Translations under genes and position numbers: made by a program
Notes under the pieces: generated by a model
Told to the model about the DNA's origin: nothing
Seen by the model: only the letters and a program-made list of their open reading frames with translations
Database searches by the model: none
Part shown: piece by piece, positions 19,389 to 27,871 of the stretch
How the letters are laid out: each line of letters begins with the position of its first letter
How positions within the stretch are numbered: position 1 is the first letter of the stretch
Source: Candidatus Zixiibacteriota bacterium
GTDB taxonomy: Bacteria > Zixibacteria > MSB-5A5 > GN15 > FEB-12
Direction of reading: 5' to 3'
NCBI GenBank assembly: GCA_024276275.1
Contig: JAJRXM010000049.1
Span: forward strand, 112,249 to 176,248
DNA length: 64,000 nucleotides

Positions 19389-19991
19389 ATGAACAAAAAA
19401 AAATCGGAAGATTCAGACAGTTCACAGGTATATACTACCGGAAGCAAGAGTGATGAACAAAAACTGATTGAATCAGCCCAAAACGGTAATAAATCAGCAT
19501 TTGGAAAACTGATACGGCTGCATCAGAAAAGACTATTTCGGTTTGTATACGGTTTGTTGAACTCTTTTGATATGACCGAAGATATTGTACAGGAAACATT
19601 TGTGAAAGCATTTCAAAAAATTCAGACATTTAAAACCGGTTATGCTTTTTACCCATGGATTGCAACAATTGCCAGAAACTTATCTTTTAACCTGATTCAA
19701 AGAGAAGAGAAAAAAGAGTCTTTGGACAAGTTAACCGAAGTCGGCTTTGACCCGAGCTCTACAGATATTAGTGCCTTGGACAAACTGCTTGATGATGAGA
19801 ACAGAAAGCGTCTGTATAAAGCAATTTTAGCACTTCCTGTTAAATATCGTACGGTCTTTACGCTCAGACATTTTGAAAAAATGGATTATGCTGAAATAGC
19901 AAGTTATTTAAAAATTCCTCCCGGTACGGTCGACTCAAGACTTCATCGGGCTAGACAGATGCTTTTAGATGCGGTGAAAGATTTACTATAA
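19389..19991 (+). CDS. ECF-family RNA polymerase sigma factor
   Basis: A 200-residue group 4 sigma factor with a ~20-residue charged, Ser-rich N-terminal extension. Region 2 (about 40-105) shows FDMTEDIVQETFVKAFQKI and YPWIATIARNLSFNLIQRE; region 4 (about 140-195) shows ALPVKYRTVFTLRHFEKMDY and PPGTVDSRLHRARQML. It starts just after holA and its anti-sigma partner follows 11 bases later. It is not a close copy of the sigma factor at 3.1 kb. The following PspC and toastrack genes suggest an envelope-integrity regulon. Confidence 0.93.
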   Translation: MNKKKSEDSDSSQVYTTGSKSDEQKLIESAQNGNKSAFGKLIRLHQKRLFRFVYGLLNSFDMTEDIVQETFVKAFQKIQTFKTGYAFYPWIATIARNLSFNLIQREEKKESLDKLTEVGFDPSSTDISALDKLLDDENRKRLYKAILALPVKYRTVFTLRHFEKMDYAEIASYLKIPPGTVDSRLHRARQMLLDAVKDLL

Positions 19992-20002
19992 CGGAACAGA
20001 TT

Positions 20003-21166
20003 ATGGAACATCAATTTTTCTTAGACAGATTATCGGCATATTTTGACAATGAACTCAAAAATGAAGAACATGTCATTGTGCATCAGCATATCGAGGGATG
20101 TGAAGAATGCAAAAAACAACTGCTTGAACTGGAAAAACTTGAGAACTTAATTTCATCCAATTCAGAACTTTCAGAGAATGACTATTGGGAACAATCAGCT
20201 CAAAAAATAGAATCCGCTATTAATAAAAATACCGAGTCTGAAACCATACCTGTAACCAAGCAGTTGTCTTCGTCATCAATTTGGTGGAAACTAACCGGAG
20301 TGGCGGCATCGCTGGTGTTAGTTGCTATCTTTGCTTTTGAACAAAAAGATACAAACGATGAATTACTAAAAGATAATATTAAATCTCCAGTAAACGTCTA
20401 CCAAAAAGATATAGAGGAAAGCATTCCTGTCATTGTTGATACTGCTACAGATGAAAATTTATCTGTCGGAGCTATAGAACTGCAGGACAAAGAATTATCT
20501 GGTCGTCAAATAGAAATCCAAACTATTGAAACGGAACAAACTTCTCCTGCTGCCGCAAAACCTGTTGATAAACTACTACCAAAACAAAAACAGAAAATAA
20601 AAACTGAACCAAAGAAATCGGAAAGTACTAAAGTAAAAGAAGAGGATATAGTTTCTTTTGATGAACAGCTGTCTAAGTATGCTCCCGATATAGGTAAACC
20701 TGTAGAAAAACTGAGATCAAGCCCTAAAAAAACGAAAATGAAAGGCAGTTATAAAACTACCTCAAGTTTTTCAGAAACGCTTCAACAGTCTCTGGATTCG
20801 AATATCTCTACTTCTGCCGATAAAACTAAACTTGATTATTGGTGGAGAAAAGTATTCATATATTCAGAACAGTTAGAAATGCAGCAGAAGAAAAATTCGG
20901 TCAGATACTTAAAGTCAGCAAAAAGCGATACATCAAATAAGAAAGCAGAACTTAGTCACTCAGATAAAAACTTATTGTACAAACAACTTTTCGAGGCATA
21001 TTACAACATCGCTATTTTGACTACAGACTCCACAGAAGAAAAACAAGCAGTCGATTTTTTAACAAAATATTCTGTTTCAGTTGGAAACAGTTATAATGTC
21101 TATGCTTTACGTTTTTTAGAATTATATAAAACAGAAAGAAGTAAACAAAAATTCGAAAAAGAATAA
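20003..21166 (+). CDS. Membrane-anchored zinc-finger anti-sigma factor with long extracytoplasmic region
   Basis: 387 residues. The N-terminus is a zf-HC2 anti-sigma domain (HIEGCEECKKQL: His-x3-Cys-x2-Cys). One membrane span lies near residues 95-115 (WWKLTGVAASLVLVAIFAF). The remaining ~270 residues are Lys/Glu/Ser-rich and low in complexity, with a few hydrophobic helices near the C-terminus; this part should face the periplasm. It should sequester the upstream ECF factor and release it on an envelope signal. The long tail is larger than in most such proteins and may be the sensor; its fold is not recognised. Confidence 0.85.
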   Translation: MEHQFFLDRLSAYFDNELKNEEHVIVHQHIEGCEECKKQLLELEKLENLISSNSELSENDYWEQSAQKIESAINKNTESETIPVTKQLSSSSIWWKLTGVAASLVLVAIFAFEQKDTNDELLKDNIKSPVNVYQKDIEESIPVIVDTATDENLSVGAIELQDKELSGRQIEIQTIETEQTSPAAAKPVDKLLPKQKQKIKTEPKKSESTKVKEEDIVSFDEQLSKYAPDIGKPVEKLRSSPKKTKMKGSYKTTSSFSETLQQSLDSNISTSADKTKLDYWWRKVFIYSEQLEMQQKKNSVRYLKSAKSDTSNKKAELSHSDKNLLYKQLFEAYYNIAILTTDSTEEKQAVDFLTKYSVSVGNSYNVYALRFLELYKTERSKQKFEKE

Positions 21167-21234
21167 ATAAAACCTTTTAGAGAATTTATCGTATAGAATT
21201 AAGAAACAAAGAAGACTCGGAAAGGAGATTATAC

Positions 21235-21723
21235 ATGGAAAAGAAATTAAAAAGATCTAGTTCAAATAAAGTAATCGGCGGTGTCTGTGGTGGAATCGGG
21301 GAGTATTTTGAAATAGATCCTGTATTTGTACGAATTATAGTAGTTTTATTGGCGATGGGAACCGGTGGGGCAGGATTTATAGCATACATTATTGCGATGG
21401 TAATTATGCCAAAAGATGAAGTTCAGTTTCATGTAAATGAACAAGGAGAAACAGTCCCGGTTGAAGACATCCCTAATGAATACTCTTCATGGAACAAATA
21501 TCTCCCCGGGATGCTGTTGATATGTATCGGTGTTATCTGGCTTGTGCGTGAAAACTTTTACTGGTTTCACATGGATGAATTCTGGCCGTTGCTCTTAGTT
21601 CTCAGTGGGCTGTTTTTAATCTTTCGGAAAAAGGATAAATCTGAACAGGAAGATTCAATTGAACCGACCGTAGAAGTATTTGATTCTAAAAAGAGTAATG
21701 ATAACGGGGGTACAACAATATGA
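21235..21723 (+). CDS. PspC-domain membrane protein
   Basis: A 162-residue inner-membrane protein. The PspC domain fills the first ~65 residues (KVIGGVCGGIGEYFEIDPVF, then a membrane span IAYIIAMVIMP). A second pair of spans follows at about 88-125 (LPGMLLICIGVIWLV; WPLLLVLSGLFLIF), separated by a short loop. PspC-family proteins sense membrane stress. AAAGGAG sits 8 bases before the ATG. It overlaps the next gene by 4 bases and lies 68 bases behind the anti-sigma gene, consistent with a single envelope-stress operon. Confidence 0.88.
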   Translation: MEKKLKRSSSNKVIGGVCGGIGEYFEIDPVFVRIIVVLLAMGTGGAGFIAYIIAMVIMPKDEVQFHVNEQGETVPVEDIPNEYSSWNKYLPGMLLICIGVIWLVRENFYWFHMDEFWPLLLVLSGLFLIFRKKDKSEQEDSIEPTVEVFDSKKSNDNGGTTI

Positions 21724-22622
21724 CACCGGCAAGGTTCCGATGGGGAATGCTCCTGATTCAGATAGGTATTCTTATCCTATTGCAAAACAATGATATCATT
21801 AGTGATGTTGCCTGGGAAGGCTTAATTGTTTTGTTTCCCATTGTCTTGATAGCGGTTGGAATCGAAAAAATATTCACAAAAAGCAGATTGCAATTTATAT
21901 CCTATTTGACAACTCTTGCCCTGTTTTTTGGCGGATTTGCAATCGCATTCTCTACAAGCGGTGTCGGATTTCAAAATGATAATTTCTTCTCGGACTCTAT
22001 ATACAAAGAAGAAGCAGATTCTAACTTACAGCAAATTAAAGCTACTTTACATTTAGAGCAAAATAATCTTACTATTCGAGATTCAGGTTCGGAACTTATT
22101 TTAGCAGAGTTCGATGAATTCTCTCGAAAACCGTTGATTGAAACAACGATAAACGATGATATTGCTCTTATCAATTTTGAAGCACGTGATAATTCTTTCT
22201 TTGGTGGAGCTGTAAAGATTCATAGTGGTGAAGCTCAAGATTGGGATGTACGTTTTTCTGAAAACTTACCTCTCGAGTTAAAATGTACCGGATTTGATAA
22301 TGATTTACATCTGAATTTCCTTACTTCACGCTTACAAAAACTGAATTTAGATACAGACAATTCCAGTATTTATCTCAAAATCGGATCAAATGAACCGTAT
22401 GTCCAAATTTCTATACAGGGTGAAGATTCAAAACTTCGATTAAGAGTACCTGAAAAAATCGGTATGAAGATATTTGGTAATGACTCCTCATTTTTTAATC
22501 AACTTGGGTTTGAAAAATCATCAGACGGTAGCTTTATCAATGATAACTATAACTCTTCCGATTTGAAGATTGACCTAGATATTGATGACAGGCTGATATC
22601 TTTCTCATTGGATTATTTCTAA
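21720..22622 (+). CDS. Membrane protein with LiaF/toastrack-like extracytoplasmic domain
   Basis: 300 residues. Three hydrophobic spans at the N-terminus (MLLIQIGILILLQN; GLIVLFPIVLIAVGI; LTTLALFFGGFAIAF) are followed by a ~200-residue beta-rich domain of the DUF4097/LiaF toastrack type (regular short strands with Asp/Asn turns). LiaF-like proteins modulate envelope-stress signalling in Firmicutes together with PspC-domain proteins; the same pairing here, overlapping by ATGA, supports a membrane-stress role. The family call rests on topology and context, not a diagnostic motif. A strong terminator follows 28 bases later. Confidence 0.72.
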   Translation: MTPARFRWGMLLIQIGILILLQNNDIISDVAWEGLIVLFPIVLIAVGIEKIFTKSRLQFISYLTTLALFFGGFAIAFSTSGVGFQNDNFFSDSIYKEEADSNLQQIKATLHLEQNNLTIRDSGSELILAEFDEFSRKPLIETTINDDIALINFEARDNSFFGGAVKIHSGEAQDWDVRFSENLPLELKCTGFDNDLHLNFLTSRLQKLNLDTDNSSIYLKIGSNEPYVQISIQGEDSKLRLRVPEKIGMKIFGNDSSFFNQLGFEKSSDGSFINDNYNSSDLKIDLDIDDRLISFSLDYF

Positions 22623-22650
22623 TATCTTTTCTATCAAGTTCAGTAAACAG

Positions 22651-22674
22651 AGCGGTTTTTCAACCGCTTTTTTT
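22651..22674 (+). terminator. Rho-independent terminator ending the holA-sigma-PspC operon
   Basis: A 7-bp stem AGCGGTT / AACCGCT with a 4-base loop, followed by a T run. Confidence 0.9.
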
Positions 22675-22675
22675 A

Positions 22676-22704
22676 TTGTCTGTAACTTATCATTGTAGTA
22701 TTCT
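22676..22704 (+). promoter_or_regulatory. Candidate sigma-70 promoter for the amino-acid-binding protein
   Basis: TTGTCT and TATTCT with a 17-base spacer begin directly after the terminator T run and end about 30 bases before the next ATG. Position is good, sequence match moderate. Confidence 0.4.
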
Positions 22705-22735
22705 TATGAAAACAATCATAGAACAATGAGGTTTC

Positions 22736-23527
22736 ATGAAATATATTTTATCAATCGGTCTTGCTTTATTATGTCTAATCTCCTGTACACAGAAAGAAAA
22801 TTTTCAGGATGGAAAGCGAACTGTGTTACGTATCGGAACCGATGCAACCTATCCGCCGTTTGAAATAGTAAATACCGAAACAGGGCTACCCGAAGGATTC
22901 GATATTGACCTTATTACAGAGATTTGTCAAGTAAACGGTTGGAAACCGGAGTTTATAGTAACACCCTTTGGTGGAATTATTCCGGGTTTACAAAATAAGA
23001 AATACGACCTTGTCCTTTCCGCTATGACAATTACACCGAAAAGAGCAGTAGTAATAGATTTTTCTGATCCATATTATTTGGCAGGTCAAGTCATTGCAGT
23101 CCCGCTTGAGAACAATACTATTTTCTCAATTAATGATTTAAAAGGGAAAAAAATAGGGGTCCAGTTGGGGACAACCGGTGAACTGATGGCAAAGAAAATG
23201 GAGGGGGTTCAGGTATTTTCATTTGATAACATCGGAGCAGCATTTTTAGATATGAATAATCAAAATCTCGATGCGGTTTTAAATGATTTCCCGACTACTC
23301 AAGCCTATATTAAAAGACATCAGTCGGCAAAAACGGTTGGAGAAATTCTATCATCGGAGTATTACGGGATGGCAGTTCGCAAAGGAGATACAACTTTGCT
23401 CAAAGCGATAAATACAGCCCTTGCTCAGATTAAAAGTGACGGCAGGTATAGGGGTTTTCATCTGAAATGGTTTTTTGCCGAACCGCTTGAACAATTTCTT
23501 AATATGGGTTCAAAAGAGAGTAAATAA
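22736..23527 (+). CDS. Amino-acid ABC transporter substrate-binding lipoprotein
   Basis: A 263-residue family 3 solute-binding protein with a lipoprotein signal (LALLCLISC). The family signature near the N-terminus (RIGTDATYPPFEI, LPEGFDIDLITEI), the middle block (KYDLVLSAMTITPKRA, IDFSDPYY) and the hinge region (LKGKKIGVQLGTTGE) are all present. It should bind a polar amino acid in the periplasm and deliver it to a permease. No permease or ATPase gene is adjacent, so it is an orphan or feeds a transporter encoded elsewhere. Start ATG follows a GAGG site. Confidence 0.9.
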   Translation: MKYILSIGLALLCLISCTQKENFQDGKRTVLRIGTDATYPPFEIVNTETGLPEGFDIDLITEICQVNGWKPEFIVTPFGGIIPGLQNKKYDLVLSAMTITPKRAVVIDFSDPYYLAGQVIAVPLENNTIFSINDLKGKKIGVQLGTTGELMAKKMEGVQVFSFDNIGAAFLDMNNQNLDAVLNDFPTTQAYIKRHQSAKTVGEILSSEYYGMAVRKGDTTLLKAINTALAQIKSDGRYRGFHLKWFFAEPLEQFLNMGSKESK

Positions 23528-23579
23528 TTTTACAATAAAGCGGTTGCCTTTTTTGGAATTATTCTGTTAATTTTTGCCT

Positions 23580-24281
23580 ATGAAAAATAAACCAATCAAT
23601 TTATCCTCACTCAGAGGTAAGATAGTTGCAATAGACGGACCCGCCGGTTCGGGAAAATCAACTACTTCTAAACTCATTGCTGCCCGTTTGGGATATACTT
23701 ATTTAGATACAGGGGCAATGTATCGTGCCTTAACATACTATGCTTTGAAAAATAATATCCCTTTTTCCGATGGGGTCAAATTATCCAAACTCGCACAAAT
23801 TTTACCGATTCTATTTAAAACTTCAGCAGATGTAAATAGAGTATTCCTAAACGGTAATGATGTTACCGATGAAATCAGACTACCCGAAGTAACAAAAAAT
23901 GCTTCCGAGGTTGCTGCTCACAAAGGTGTCAGATTGGCTATGGTAAAAAAACAACAGGACTTTGGCAAAGAGGGTTCAATTGTAGCAGAGGGTAGAGATA
24001 CTACTACAGTTGTTTTTCCAAATGCGGATGTAAAAATTTATTTGAATGCATCGGTCGAACAACGAGCTCAACGCAGACTATTAGACCTCATGAAAATGGG
24101 TGTAACAACTACACTTAAAGAACTGCAGGATGATATTAAAAAGAGAGACCATAAAGATACCAGCCGCGAACATTCTCCTCTGACAAAAGCAAAAGATGCA
24201 ATTTTAGTAGATACAACAAGCATGACCCTTGAAGGTCAGGTTGACTATATCGTAAATATTATTAGATCGATGCTTAAATAA
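23580..24281 (+). CDS. cmk: Cytidylate kinase
   Basis: A 233-residue (d)CMP kinase. The P-loop is IDGPAGSGKST near residue 17, followed by the CMP-binding YLDTGAMYRALTYYAL and the VAEGRDTTTVVFPNADVKIY segment. The LID region (RDHKDTSREHSPL) and the final dT/S-type helix are complete. It phosphorylates CMP and dCMP for nucleotide synthesis. I choose ATG 23580; a TTG two codons earlier is possible. One position differs from the common GRDIGTVV motif (GRDTTTVV). plsC starts 3 bases after its stop, and rpsA lies downstream, the cmk-rpsA neighbourhood seen in many bacteria. Confidence 0.95.
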   Translation: MKNKPINLSSLRGKIVAIDGPAGSGKSTTSKLIAARLGYTYLDTGAMYRALTYYALKNNIPFSDGVKLSKLAQILPILFKTSADVNRVFLNGNDVTDEIRLPEVTKNASEVAAHKGVRLAMVKKQQDFGKEGSIVAEGRDTTTVVFPNADVKIYLNASVEQRAQRRLLDLMKMGVTTTLKELQDDIKKRDHKDTSREHSPLTKAKDAILVDTTSMTLEGQVDYIVNIIRSMLK

Positions 24282-24284
24282 CTA

Positions 24285-24902
24285 ATGAAACTTGTATATT
24301 ATACCGGCTGGACTTTTTTTAGGTCGATTACAAAATTACTCTTTCGTATTAAAATATCAGGGAAAGAAAATTTCCCTAAAACAGGTGGATTTATTTTAGC
24401 ATCTAATCATCAATCATATTTAGATCCCCCGGTAGTCGGTTCATGGGCTCCCCGACTGGTTTATTTTATGACTAAAGCGGAACTGTTTGAAAACAAATTC
24501 CTTGGGTGGTACCTGACCAATACTAACGCCCGTCCCGTAAAAAGAGGTCAGATGGATCGTCAAGCGATTAAAACGACTTTAGATATTATCGCTGAGGGTC
24601 ACGGTATTACAATTTTCCCTGAAGGTACCCGCTCTACTACAGATCAGTTTTTAGCACCGAAGGCAGGTATCGGGATGATTGCCGCAAAAGCAAATTGTCC
24701 GATAATTCCAGCCTACGTAAACGGATTTAACCGATTAAAAGATTGTTTTTTTGGCAAAACCAGATTGTCTATTACTTACGGTGAAATGATTCCTGCCGAG
24801 TGGGTCATGGAACAGGCAAAGGGGAAAGAGGGCTATAACGCTATTGCCCAACGAGTTATGTTGGAAATTCGAAAAATCAAAGATACTCAAGCTGTCAAGT
24901 AA
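24285..24902 (+). CDS. plsC: 1-acyl-sn-glycerol-3-phosphate acyltransferase
   Basis: A 205-residue acyltransferase that makes phosphatidic acid at the inner membrane. Motif I NHQSYLDPP (His-x4-Asp), motif II with ARPVKRGQMDRQ, motif III FPEGTRS and motif IV PIIPAYVNG are all present in order. A short hydrophobic N-terminal segment fits membrane association. The gene starts 3 bases after cmk and has normal length. The cmk-plsC-rpsA order is conserved in several phyla, often with ispH inserted; none is seen here. Confidence 0.93.
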   Translation: MKLVYYTGWTFFRSITKLLFRIKISGKENFPKTGGFILASNHQSYLDPPVVGSWAPRLVYFMTKAELFENKFLGWYLTNTNARPVKRGQMDRQAIKTTLDIIAEGHGITIFPEGTRSTTDQFLAPKAGIGMIAAKANCPIIPAYVNGFNRLKDCFFGKTRLSITYGEMIPAEWVMEQAKGKEGYNAIAQRVMLEIRKIKDTQAVK

Positions 24903-24955
24903 GTTTTTCTCTTCACATTCCGATGTATTATCTTACATTTTATAAAAAAAATTTC

Positions 24956-24983
24956 TTGGAATATCTGGAAATTTGATTATATA
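24956..24983 (+). promoter_or_regulatory. Candidate promoter for rpsA
   Basis: TTGGAA (24956-24961) and TATATA (24978-24983) are 16 bases apart. Transcription would begin just at the first of the leader hairpins, which makes the placement attractive. Confidence 0.55.
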
Positions 24984-24989
24984 AGGTGA

Positions 24990-25125
24990 CTGCTTTTAAG
25001 CAGTACCTGTTATTTAGCAGTACCTGCTAACTAGCAGTTGTCCGTATAGCGGACGGATTTGTCGGTCTCCTTGTAAAAGGAAATCCAAGCCGATAGGTCA
25101 TGATTAAGGAGGTTCTTTTAAGAAC
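24990..25125 (+). promoter_or_regulatory. Hairpin-rich leader of rpsA, probable autoregulatory region
   Basis: Three 14-base mini-hairpins spaced by TAC occupy 24990-25037: CTGCTTTTAAGCAG, CTGTTATTTAGCAG and CTGCTAACTAGCAG. They are built on a 17-base tandem repeat. A fourth, GTCCG/CGGAC, is at 25040-25054. A compound structure follows at about 25054-25094 (GGATTT with AAATCC around an inner TCCTT/AAGGA stem; TCGG with CCGA could add a pseudoknot). A last hairpin, GTTCT-TTTA-AGAAC (25112-25125), sits exactly between the Shine-Dalgarno AAGGAG (25106-25111) and the ATG. Leaders of rpsA in enterobacteria are also multi-hairpin targets of S1 autoregulation; sequence similarity is not claimed. Confidence 0.7.
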
Positions 25126-25126
25126 T

Positions 25127-27226
25127 ATGGCTGAAGCCAAAAAAACTACTACTACCGTTGCTGCGAAAACTTCTAAAAGAAAAGCACTAGTCGGTAAAAA
25201 ATCTCAAAAAACAAAAGTAAAACTCACCAAAAAAGAAACAGTTGTTGAAGTAAAAACTGCCGTTGAATCAGCAGTTGCCGAACAAGTTGTTACTAATCGT
25301 CATAAGCGTATGGCGGAAAAAGCCAAAGAGCGGGCAGCAATGCCTAGAGTCGAGGCTCCTGTAATTAGCAAAGTTCGTATCACCGATGTTTCCGGTGTTG
25401 TCTATGATGAAGATGAATACAATGCGATGGTTGAAATGTATGATGCTACTATCAGAGACATCCGTGAAGGTGAAATCGTCAGTGGTACTATCCTTGGAGT
25501 AAACAGGGATGATGTCATTGTTGATGTCGGGTTCAAATCTGAAGGTATTATACCTATTCAGGAATTCTCTGGCGTTGATGAAATCAAGGTCGGTGATCCG
25601 ATTGAAGTATTCTTGGAACAAATCGAAGACTCTCACGGTCAATTGATTCTTTCCAAACAAAAAGCTGATTTCATGCGTGTATGGGATCAAATTCGCGAAT
25701 TTCATGACTCAGGCGAAAAAGTCGAGGGTAATGTTGTTCGTCGTATCAAGGGCGGTCTGGTCGTTGATGTTATGGGTGTTGATGCGTTCCTTCCGGGGTC
25801 GCAAGTTGCTCTTCGTCAGGTTCCTGATTTTGATGCTCTTATCAATCAAACGATGGAACTTAAAATTATTAAAATCAATAAAGCCCGTCGTAATATCGTT
25901 GTTTCAAGACGTATGGTTCTTGAAGCAGAGCGCGAATCTATGCGTGATGAATTACTGTCTGATATCGCAGTCGAACAAGTTCGAAAAGGTATTGTTAAAA
26001 ATATCACCGATTTTGGTGTGTTCATTGATTTAGGCGGTGTTGACGGTCTGCTGCATATTACTGATATGTCGTGGGGCCGGATTCGTCACCCATCCGAAAT
26101 GGTTACACTCGGTGAAGAAATCGACATTAAGATTTTAGATATAGATGAAAAAACATCCCGTATATCTTTAGGTCTCAAACAAATGACTCCGTATCCTTGG
26201 GAAAATATCGAAACTAAATACCCTATCGGCGATAAAATTGTCGGTCGTGTTGTTTCGATTACTGATTACGGTTCATTTATTGAACTTGAAAAAGGTATCG
26301 AGGGTCTTATTCATATTTCTGAAATGTCCTGGACTCAGCATATCAAACACCCGTCAAAAATTATGTCGGTGAATGACAATGTTGAGGCTGTTGTTTTATC
26401 TGTTGATAAAGAGAATGAAAAAATATCTCTCGGTATTAAACAGATGGAACCGGATCCATGGCAGACTATTGATGCCAAATATCCTATAGACAAAATTATC
26501 TCTGGTAAAGTAAGAAACCTTACTGCCTTTGGTGCCTTTGTTGAACTGGAAGAAGGTATTGACGGTTTAGTACATATTTCTGATATGTCCTGGACAAAAC
26601 GTATTCAGCATCCGTCTGAAGTAATGAAGAAAAACGATACAGTCGAAGTCAAAATTATCAAAGTTGACCACGATAATCGCAGAATTTCTTTAGGACTCAA
26701 ACAGTTGTCTGAAGACCCATGGGCAGAGATTGCCGAAAAATATGCAACTGGTACAGAATGTCTCGGAACTATTACAAAAGTAATGGACCGCGGTGTGGTT
26801 GTTGACCTTGACGGTACTGTAGAAGGATTTGTCCCGACTCCGCAACTTGGAAAAAAAGACTTATCCGATGCTACGACAGTGTTTACGGCAGGCGAACAAA
26901 TTCCACTTTCTGTAATTGAATTTGACCGCAAACAGCACAAAGTTGTTCTTTCTGTTGAAGCGTATTATAAAAATCGCGAACAGAGTGAACTTGATGAATT
27001 TCTTGCCAAACATGAAGGTAACGAATCATCAAATGCTATGGCTGATGCGATGCCGGATGCTTTAAAAGAAGCTGCTGCTCCTGCCGAGGAAAATGATACT
27101 CAGGAAATCCCAACGGAACAAGCTCCTGTAGTTGAAGAGACACCTGCTGAAGAAACAGCTGCTGTTGAAGAAGCACCTGAAGCTGACAAAGCTGATGATG
27201 CCAATGACACAGAAAAATCTGAATAA
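25127..27226 (+). CDS. rpsA: 30S ribosomal protein S1
   Basis: A 699-residue protein with six S1 RNA-binding domains at about 111-185, 196-260, 283-352, 368-438, 455-525 and 540-608. Repeats three to five carry the strong pattern GVFIDLGGVDGLLHITDMSW. S1 binds mRNA leaders and recruits them to the 30S subunit. A Lys/Thr-rich N-terminal extension (~50 residues) and an acidic Glu/Ala/Pro tail (~75 residues) go beyond the E. coli length of 557. I choose ATG 25127; ATG 25100 is in frame but overlaps the Shine-Dalgarno sequence. The AAGGAG-to-ATG distance of 15 bases is long unless the intervening hairpin folds. A terminator follows. Confidence 0.95.
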   Translation: MAEAKKTTTTVAAKTSKRKALVGKKSQKTKVKLTKKETVVEVKTAVESAVAEQVVTNRHKRMAEKAKERAAMPRVEAPVISKVRITDVSGVVYDEDEYNAMVEMYDATIRDIREGEIVSGTILGVNRDDVIVDVGFKSEGIIPIQEFSGVDEIKVGDPIEVFLEQIEDSHGQLILSKQKADFMRVWDQIREFHDSGEKVEGNVVRRIKGGLVVDVMGVDAFLPGSQVALRQVPDFDALINQTMELKIIKINKARRNIVVSRRMVLEAERESMRDELLSDIAVEQVRKGIVKNITDFGVFIDLGGVDGLLHITDMSWGRIRHPSEMVTLGEEIDIKILDIDEKTSRISLGLKQMTPYPWENIETKYPIGDKIVGRVVSITDYGSFIELEKGIEGLIHISEMSWTQHIKHPSKIMSVNDNVEAVVLSVDKENEKISLGIKQMEPDPWQTIDAKYPIDKIISGKVRNLTAFGAFVELEEGIDGLVHISDMSWTKRIQHPSEVMKKNDTVEVKIIKVDHDNRRISLGLKQLSEDPWAEIAEKYATGTECLGTITKVMDRGVVVDLDGTVEGFVPTPQLGKKDLSDATTVFTAGEQIPLSVIEFDRKQHKVVLSVEAYYKNREQSELDEFLAKHEGNESSNAMADAMPDALKEAAAPAEENDTQEIPTEQAPVVEETPAEETAAVEEAPEADKADDANDTEKSE

Positions 27227-27276
27227 TATGTAGGTCGAAACCCCTGCGGTTCCGACAACTTTAGATTTTATATATT

Positions 27277-27306
27277 GGCGAGACTATTTTGGTCTCGCCT
27301 TTTTTT
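27277..27306 (+). terminator. Rho-independent terminator after rpsA
   Basis: An 8-bp stem GGCGAGAC / GTCTCGCC with a short loop is followed by seven T. An imperfect hairpin (GTCGAAACC...GGTTCCGAC) lies between it and the rpsA stop. Confidence 0.92.
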
Positions 27307-27812
27307 ATGTATATTTACAATTAGGTAGAACAGACATTCCTGTCTGTTTCATATTGTTCGGTTCAGGCTTGCCTGAACCTTTTAAATTATACCGACAGGG
27401 CATTGCACTGTCTAAACGGAACAAGCGAGCGGTTTCCCTAAAAAAAAACACCCCCGACCCCTCTTAAAAGAGGGGAGCCAATATCGATTATCTGTTGTTG
27501 TACTAATATCGTTTGTATAACTTACATAAAGTGCCTGCATTGTTTTAATGTTTTTATAATTGTTATTTCCCCGAGGGGATTAAGGGGTGTGTCAAAAACA
27601 ACTTTTTCGCTATTATCTAATCATACTCTAAAGCTTACAGCAAAATGGGTTCGTTTCGTACAAATTTAGTTTTTTATATATATCCTGTTCCTTTTAATAA
27701 AATTTATAGCTTCTCATAGAACAGTTGGGAATTCGTAACAACATTGATTATGTAGAAAATGTGAGAGGAGTGGGGTAGATGAGATGGAAGTAGACAAAAG
27801 AAGTATTATTAT
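27307..27812. repeat. Gene-free interval with several short palindromes
   Basis: About 500 bases with no credible gene. It holds a chain of small inverted repeats: ACAGACA/TGTCTGT, GGTTCAGGC/GCCTGAACC, GACAG/CTGTC and CCCCTCTT/AAGAGGGG. They look like fragments of dispersed intergenic palindromic elements, but copies elsewhere in the genome cannot be checked here. Confidence 0.5.
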
Positions 27813-27841
27813 TTGACAAGATTGCCTATTTCCCGTTTATT
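27813..27841 (+). promoter_or_regulatory. Candidate promoter for the repeat-domain lipoprotein at 27.9 kb
   Basis: A perfect -35 hexamer TTGACA (27813-27818) and TTTATT (27836-27841) with a 17-base spacer end 30 bases before the start codon. Confidence 0.5.
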
Positions 27842-27871
27842 TATTGTATAACAATAACTTGAGGTGAGGTT

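Noticed and set aside
24990..25037. tRNA-like or T-box element before rpsA
   Set aside because: The hairpins are too short and repetitive, with no T-box sequence, no specifier loop and no tRNA cloverleaf.
27307..27812. CRISPR array
   Set aside because: The palindromes differ in sequence and spacing; there are no regular direct repeats and no cas genes in the window.
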